In this document: positions 60,601 to 64,000 of the stretch, piece by piece
Position numbering within the stretch: position 1 is the first letter of the stretch
Layout: each line of letters starts with the position of its first letter
Source of the DNA: Leptolinea sp. UBA4782
GTDB taxonomy: Bacteria; Chloroflexota; Anaerolineae; Anaerolineales; Anaerolineaceae
NCBI GenBank assembly: GCA_002403095.1
Contig: DHHC01000001.1
Coordinates: 24,124 to 88,123 of the forward strand
Direction of reading: 5' to 3'
Length of the DNA: 64,000 nt
The notes under the pieces: generated by a model
The model's input: only the letters and a program-made list of their open reading frames with translations
Told to the model about the DNA's origin: nothing
Databases searched by the model: none
Position numbers and translations under genes: made by a program

Positions 60601-63013
60601 CAGCCTGGTCCAGGGTGGAAAGCATCCGCTCCAGCTTGCTGGAATTATCATCCCAGTACATCTCAAAATTGAGGTCGCTGCGGTAGATGCCGGTGTAAAA
60701 ATCGAAGGCATTGTATCCGTCAACCTGGTATGGCAGAGGGTCATCCCAGCTGCTTTCGATCGCGTGCTTATCACCGTACAGGGCTAAGGCGCCATCCCCT
60801 TCTGTCACTGAAAGGGTGATCATGTAGCTCACTCCGCTGGATACCGGCAATACTGGTTCCATTTCAATGGTATAAGCTTCTCCCCTCGCATCCATTCCGG
60901 GCTCAAAGTCACTGGTTACACTTCCCTGTGAAAGCACCGCACCGCTGCCTGCATCTTTGACAGTCAGAAATAACGTCTTATTGCCTGGAACAGCTTCCCA
61001 GTCCACGGCATGATGCAGGTAGACCTTTTCAAGCGTTCCATCCTGGCGCGGAGAAAAAACAGTAGTAAAATCTTGCCCCGGATGGATGGCATTGATCAGC
61101 TCTGGCAGCAATTGACGGCTGGTTGATGTGCCCTCTACAAAGTTAAGCTGCGTTGAACCTGCAGCATAGAAAATACTGTTGTCTGAAACCGGCTGCAGGA
61201 TCAGGAAGTACTTTTTTCCAGCCTGAAGCGGCACCGGTGAGTTCATTTCTACCTGGTAAGAAGATCCGCGCGGATCCTCCGCCGCGCTGAAGATAGCAGA
61301 TGCCAGTCCTGCCCCCAGCCTATCGCTGCCATCCGGGTGTTCCGAAAGGATAACCACCAGGTTATCCACGCTGTCGGGGTTGGAAATGCTGACGATGTGG
61401 CTGAGCTGGACAGATTGCAAAGCAGCGTCACTGTCCAGGGTGATCATTTGGACTACCGGCTCAGCGGCAGTGATGGGCATATCATTCCTGACCGCGACGG
61501 GAATATTCACCACACCGCTGCCTGCACTCACCTGCAGGTTGATGGCGCTGTAAACATTCTGATAAATCCACCGGCTGGCTTCCAGGCGGGTGACAGGGCG
61601 CGTGTAAATGCGGGTAAAAGCAAATGCCCAGGCAAATGTAGCAATAAACACTCCCGTGCCAAGCACCACGCCAGTGATCTTCACAGTCCTTTGCAGTAAT
61701 GCATTTCTGCTCTTAAGCCCATTCCACAGGAAGAAAATGAGCCAGGCTGCAATGATGATCAAGGTCGGGTAAACAGGCATCTGGTAGCGCATGCTGCGGG
61801 TGAAATTGAGCGACTGCCAGGCAAAATAGATGCCAGTCCAACTCCACAGGAGCAAGTGGTCGCGCCACTCCCTCTTCAAGATCCGCCACCCCATGGTGAG
61901 AAAACCTGCCCAGGCTAACAAACCCAGAGGCAAACCCATTCCCCATTTGACCATGTTATCCCAGGCAAAGGTAACCGGCCGGCGTGCCCACTGCAGCGCA
62001 GGTGGGAAATCCACATTACCACTGGATTGCTGGCTCAATTCACGCAGGCTGGCAAGCCATTTTTCGTTGGGGATGACATTGAAGAAACCCGGACCTTGAA
62101 AAGCATAAGGTTGAAAAATCCGGAACACCAGCAAGGTGATGATTCCCGCAAAAACCAGGTTGCGCCAGATAAACACCGATTGGCGCTTGCGCTGGAATGC
62201 CGGAACCCGCGAGTAATAAACCAGACACCCCACCAGCAGGGTAAGCACAGCTGGAGCAGAACTTACCTTGGATGCCAGGGCCATACCGAAAGCAACCCCA
62301 AAAAGCAGGTAATACCCGAAGGTTGGATCCAGTTTCCAGAAGGAAATTGGCGCTTCCTCCTGGAAATCATCCTCAACGGAATTCTGAGCTGAGCCAGAAT
62401 CCTCCCGGTTGGCGGTCATAATCAACACAGCGAATGCGATCGAGAGAACGGTAAAGAAGGTGGCAAACGTATCCACTGTGAAGTAATGCGACAGCTGGAT
62501 TGGAAGCACAGCAAATGCCATGAACCCGGCAGCCACCAGGCTCAGCCGGTAATTGCGGTACAGCCGGAATGAGAGGAAGAATACCAGGAGCACGGTCAAC
62601 AGGTCGAATATGCCTGACAGTGCCCTGCCTACCAGGTAGACCTGCCCATAACCGGTCATGTTTACCGCTTCAGCCGCATACCGCACCAGGAAGATGGGTA
62701 ATGTGCCATAGACGTAAAATGTGTACCCTGCATTATTCGGGTTAAGTGGGGAAGACCCGGTGTCAAAGTACTCTTTCAGGCTGCTTACCGGCCGGATAGC
62801 CGTTTCTACCATGGTCAGGAAGCGTTCATCCGGGTGGAGATGCTGGTCTTCATCCCAGTCAAGACCGATAAACCGGAAGTATGCCCCAGCTGCCAGGATG
62901 CCAAGTAAAAGGATATATGCAATCCAGGGGATTGAATGCTTTTCCTTGTGCCTGGTATTCACAGGTACAGGTTCGGAAAGTTCAGCAGCGGTGTTCTCTT
63001 CAGCAGGCATCAT
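57683..63013 (-). CDS. Giant GT39-DUF2298 fusion membrane protein
   Basis: The 1,776-residue protein joins three parts. Residues 1-470 are a GT39-like membrane glycosyltransferase with FIGLDWDEDQHLHPDERFLT in the first external loop (acidic catalytic candidates) and about 11 helices. Residues about 480-900 are a soluble, beta-rich extracytoplasmic region (EPVVQMITLDSDAALQSVQL and repeated Thr/Ser-rich strands) that may bind glycans. Residues about 960-1776 are a complete DUF2298 domain with DGYLNYYYFGYVIVGVL near 1125 and FPLFTFLYADLHAHLIDLP, and the motif GRMNTVFKFYYQAW. The soluble tail ERYGVQYIIVGGLE resembles that of the next gene. Two ATGs (63013, 63010) are possible starts. It lies 6 bases after the partial upstream gene. 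Confidence 0.88.
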   Translation of the reverse strand: MMPAEENTAAELSEPVPVNTRHKEKHSIPWIAYILLLGILAAGAYFRFIGLDWDEDQHLHPDERFLTMVETAIRPVSSLKEYFDTGSSPLNPNNAGYTFYVYGTLPIFLVRYAAEAVNMTGYGQVYLVGRALSGIFDLLTVLLVFFLSFRLYRNYRLSLVAAGFMAFAVLPIQLSHYFTVDTFATFFTVLSIAFAVLIMTANREDSGSAQNSVEDDFQEEAPISFWKLDPTFGYYLLFGVAFGMALASKVSSAPAVLTLLVGCLVYYSRVPAFQRKRQSVFIWRNLVFAGIITLLVFRIFQPYAFQGPGFFNVIPNEKWLASLRELSQQSSGNVDFPPALQWARRPVTFAWDNMVKWGMGLPLGLLAWAGFLTMGWRILKREWRDHLLLWSWTGIYFAWQSLNFTRSMRYQMPVYPTLIIIAAWLIFFLWNGLKSRNALLQRTVKITGVVLGTGVFIATFAWAFAFTRIYTRPVTRLEASRWIYQNVYSAINLQVSAGSGVVNIPVAVRNDMPITAAEPVVQMITLDSDAALQSVQLSHIVSISNPDSVDNLVVILSEHPDGSDRLGAGLASAIFSAAEDPRGSSYQVEMNSPVPLQAGKKYFLILQPVSDNSIFYAAGSTQLNFVEGTSTSRQLLPELINAIHPGQDFTTVFSPRQDGTLEKVYLHHAVDWEAVPGNKTLFLTVKDAGSGAVLSQGSVTSDFEPGMDARGEAYTIEMEPVLPVSSGVSYMITLSVTEGDGALALYGDKHAIESSWDDPLPYQVDGYNAFDFYTGIYRSDLNFEMYWDDNSSKLERMLSTLDQADYIYISSNRQYGTTVRVPERYPLTTEYYRQLLGCPQEKDIIWCYNVAEPGKFSGNLGFELAAVFQSNPNLGGWEFNTQFAEEAFTVYDAPKVLIFRKTSAYDSDQVSSILKAVDLTQVVHLTPAQASRYTGNLLLDQNDKILQQAGGTWSELFNRDSVLNRIQPLGVAAWYLVVMLLGWLVTPWLRLGLWGLKDKGYPFARLFGMLLVATLVWLAGSIGIAFSRVTITIVVVLVGFISAGFFFIMRKAILQDLKAHWRHYLTVELLFLALFVIFLMVRLGNPDLWHPYKGGEKPMDLSYFQAVIKSTVFPPYDPWFADGYLNYYYFGYVIVGVLVKWLGIIPTFAYNLILPTLFAMTGAGAFSIGWNLFATDEGDPASKSVGEWIGLHKASLTAGVAGVTGMILVGNLGTVRMIWHGIMRLAPNVDLAASTIIDRLRWTFQGLGTFLSGAALPFARGDWYWIPSRVYPNEPITEFPLFTFLYADLHAHLIDLPVTLLVLGCSIALVKSKWLFEFTSVRMKWLQAAMAVLITSLAVGALKPTNTWDQPAYTIFICVVLFYSAYRYFQFPKNFLPAISSQGKRLGIAIIFAGIVYFLSHLIYLPFSQNFGAGYTAFDLWKGDRSPFWSYIVHWGLFLALIFSWMYWETHQWLSNTPVSALKKLEPYRVVLWAGAAAFVVVTVALVMLDVSIAWLTLPMILWAGILILRPDISDNKRLVLFMTGTGLLLTLVVELVVLRGDIGRMNTVFKFYYQAWTMLSLSAAASLAWLLPEVNNRWKNGWRFAWQTGVVILTASALLFTILATADKVTDRISENIPSSLDGMTYMQVSTYNDMGNILDLNADYKAIRWMQDNVKGSPVIVEANTTEYRWGSRYTIYTGLPGVVGWNWHQRQQRTSVSSDWVTNRVAAVEQFYATEDQQTTETFLQRYGVQYIIVGGLERSLYPATSLAKFETWNNYLWTEVYRDGYTVIYRVK

Positions 63014-63019
63014 CTGATT

Positions 63020-64000
63020 TTATCGCGTCGGGGGAACATAAACAATATAAAAGTCTTTTCCGTCCAGCTCCTGGTCATAAAGATAGACTGCTGCATCCGG
63101 ATAGTATTCCAGCAGGATATCCAGGTCCTGGTTGTCGTCACCTTTGAGCAGGAACAGTTTTGCGCGGGTCTCTTGCAGGGTTTCACCAAAACTCTCCGGC
63201 CATAAGGCATAATCTTTGGCAGGCATCCCTGCGTTGATCCCCACCAGGCGAGTGTCCACCCAGTATGCAACCGGGACAACATATGCTGTATCAAAGGTGC
63301 CTGTCGACGCTGCAAATCCGCGGATCACTTCTCCCATCTGGGAGGTGTTCCAGGCACCGCCATCGAACTGATTTTTATACTGAACGAAAATCAGGTTGTG
63401 GTTCTGCAAGATCGAACCCATTAGAACCAGCCCAATTAACACATAGGCAGCAGCCTTTCCTGACAGGCTTTTCATCCCTTTGAGCATACTGGTAAACAAG
63501 GTTTCCATCCCAACAGCAGCAATAATGAATACCGGGATGATTGCCGCACCGCTGCGGTTTAGCGAAGGGTTTTCCTCCGGGAATGCCAGCGAAAGGATCG
63601 AAGGCAGCATGAAAAGGGGTACAGAAAGCAGCAGAATGGCATCCACCCACGAGCGCTGCCGGATTGTGCGCCAAAGGCAGATAAAACTGCCGAACAGCAG
63701 GAATACAGCACTGACAATATCCAGAGCAGGCCGGTCTGTAACCGAATGAACCCAGATATTCCCGTTCTTATAGAAAAACATGACCATCGACTTCCATAGG
63801 TTCTGGAAGAAAATCGTCACCGGTGAACCAGGAAAATCCCTCTCGGTAGTACCCAGGCGTGTAAATGCACGATAGGCAAACATTTGGGGATCTTCCAGTG
63901 TGTACCTCAGGAGGGGAATGAAAATCACAAAAGAAACGACAGCCAGGATTATCAAAGCCAGCAGAACCTGCTGCCGCTTGCCCTTTGCAGCCGGGAATAA
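63020..64000 (-). CDS. GT39-like membrane glycosyltransferase, C-terminal part (cut by window edge)
   Basis: The frame is open to the window edge, so the 5' part is missing; about 326 residues are visible. They show about six membrane helices (IILAVVSFVIFIPLLRYTL, LDIVSAVFLLFGSFICLW, ILLLSVPLFMLPSILSLAF, VFIIAAVGMETLF, AAAYVLIGLVLMGSIL). A soluble C-terminal domain follows, with VVPVAYWVDTRLVGINAG and an end rich in Asp and Tyr. Motif PEENPSLNRSGAAIIPVF with NRSG is common in this group. It is the first of four membrane genes on this strand and is 6 bases from the next. Confidence 0.8.
   Translation of the reverse strand, partial: LFPAAKGKRQQVLLALIILAVVSFVIFIPLLRYTLEDPQMFAYRAFTRLGTTERDFPGSPVTIFFQNLWKSMVMFFYKNGNIWVHSVTDRPALDIVSAVFLLFGSFICLWRTIRQRSWVDAILLLSVPLFMLPSILSLAFPEENPSLNRSGAAIIPVFIIAAVGMETLFTSMLKGMKSLSGKAAAYVLIGLVLMGSILQNHNLIFVQYKNQFDGGAWNTSQMGEVIRGFAASTGTFDTAYVVPVAYWVDTRLVGINAGMPAKDYALWPESFGETLQETRAKLFLLKGDDNQDLDILLEYYPDAAVYLYDQELDGKDFYIVYVPPTR

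Noticed and set aside
1..64000. Impression that CCAGG/CCTGG words are very frequent throughout
   Set aside because: I cannot count them against a composition model here. The words also follow from common codons (CTG, CAG, CCx, GGx), so no claim about methylation is made.
1..64000. Search by eye for tRNA cloverleafs, rRNA, CRISPR repeats, insertion-sequence ends and attachment sites
   Set aside because: None was found. The intergenic gaps are all shorter than about 210 bases and hold promoters, terminators or nothing evident.

Overview
The window looks like a chromosomal core segment of a bacterium of the phylum Chloroflexota, most likely class Anaerolineae. The inference rests on gene content: two proteins with the DUF2298 (Chlor_Arch_YYY) membrane domain, a baseplate-J-like membrane protein, lipoproteins and a foldase with long Thr/Pro/Ala linkers, a RecJ with a long C-terminal extension, and moderate GC of about 50 %. 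I saw no rRNA, tRNA, CRISPR array, insertion sequence, prophage or integrase. Genes are tightly packed, with no gene-free stretch above about 210 bases.

Layout. 1-1,831: the start of a baseplate-J-like membrane protein (minus, cut by the window edge), divergent from a secreted lipoprotein. 1,920-10,982 (plus): a DNA-end-processing operon of DnaQ-like exonuclease, a degenerate AddB-like helicase, a UvrD/AddA-like helicase without its nuclease domain, a separate Cas4/AddB-like iron-sulfur nuclease and RecJ, followed by a Gfo/Idh/MocA oxidoreductase. 11,021-13,559 (plus): rpsF-ssb-rpsR behind a structured leader, then a membrane-anchored parvulin foldase, then an SGNH hydrolase. 14,408-21,109 (minus): moaC, a moaD-moaE fusion, a threonine-synthase-like enzyme, rnc and smc. 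21,191-26,234: scpA, a hypothetical gene, mutS and fmt.

26,332-28,734: a DUF4870 membrane protein, a glutaredoxin-like protein, and an ECF sigma factor/DegV/small membrane protein operon. 28,938-34,268 (plus): an alpha/beta hydrolase, a 1,041-residue SHMT-GcvT fusion, and a class I/II aminotransferase. 34,343-40,994: a TGS/ThrRS-like/uridine kinase protein, a PhnD-like lipoprotein, a SanA/YdcF protein, a DUF362 iron-sulfur protein, an HD-domain protein and a glycosidase-like TIM barrel fused to an NTF2-like domain. 41,002-51,275 (minus): gyrA, rpoC (without rpoB beside it) and an orphan hybrid-sensor histidine kinase. 51,307-64,000 (minus): a C69 peptidase, cmk and four large polytopic membrane proteins of the GT39/DUF2298 type, one of them a 1,776-residue fusion.

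How the genes work together. The main functional blocks are DNA end resection and single-strand binding (exonucleases, helicases, RecJ, SSB, MutS), chromosome organisation (SMC, ScpA, GyrA), gene expression (RpoC, S6, S18, RNase III, Fmt), one-carbon/glycine metabolism (SHMT-GcvT, Fmt), molybdopterin synthesis (MoaC, MoaDE) and lipid-linked glycan transfer at the membrane. A recurring local signature is a -10 box (TATAAT, TAAAAT or TACAAT) sitting 6-9 bases before the start codon with no usable Shine-Dalgarno, seen at six genes between 21 and 37 kb. This suggests leaderless transcripts. The most unusual items are the split AddAB-like operon with a degenerate helicase, the SHMT-GcvT fusion, the GT39-DUF2298 fusion cluster, the isolated rpoC with a coiled-coil insertion, and the MoaD-MoaE fusion.
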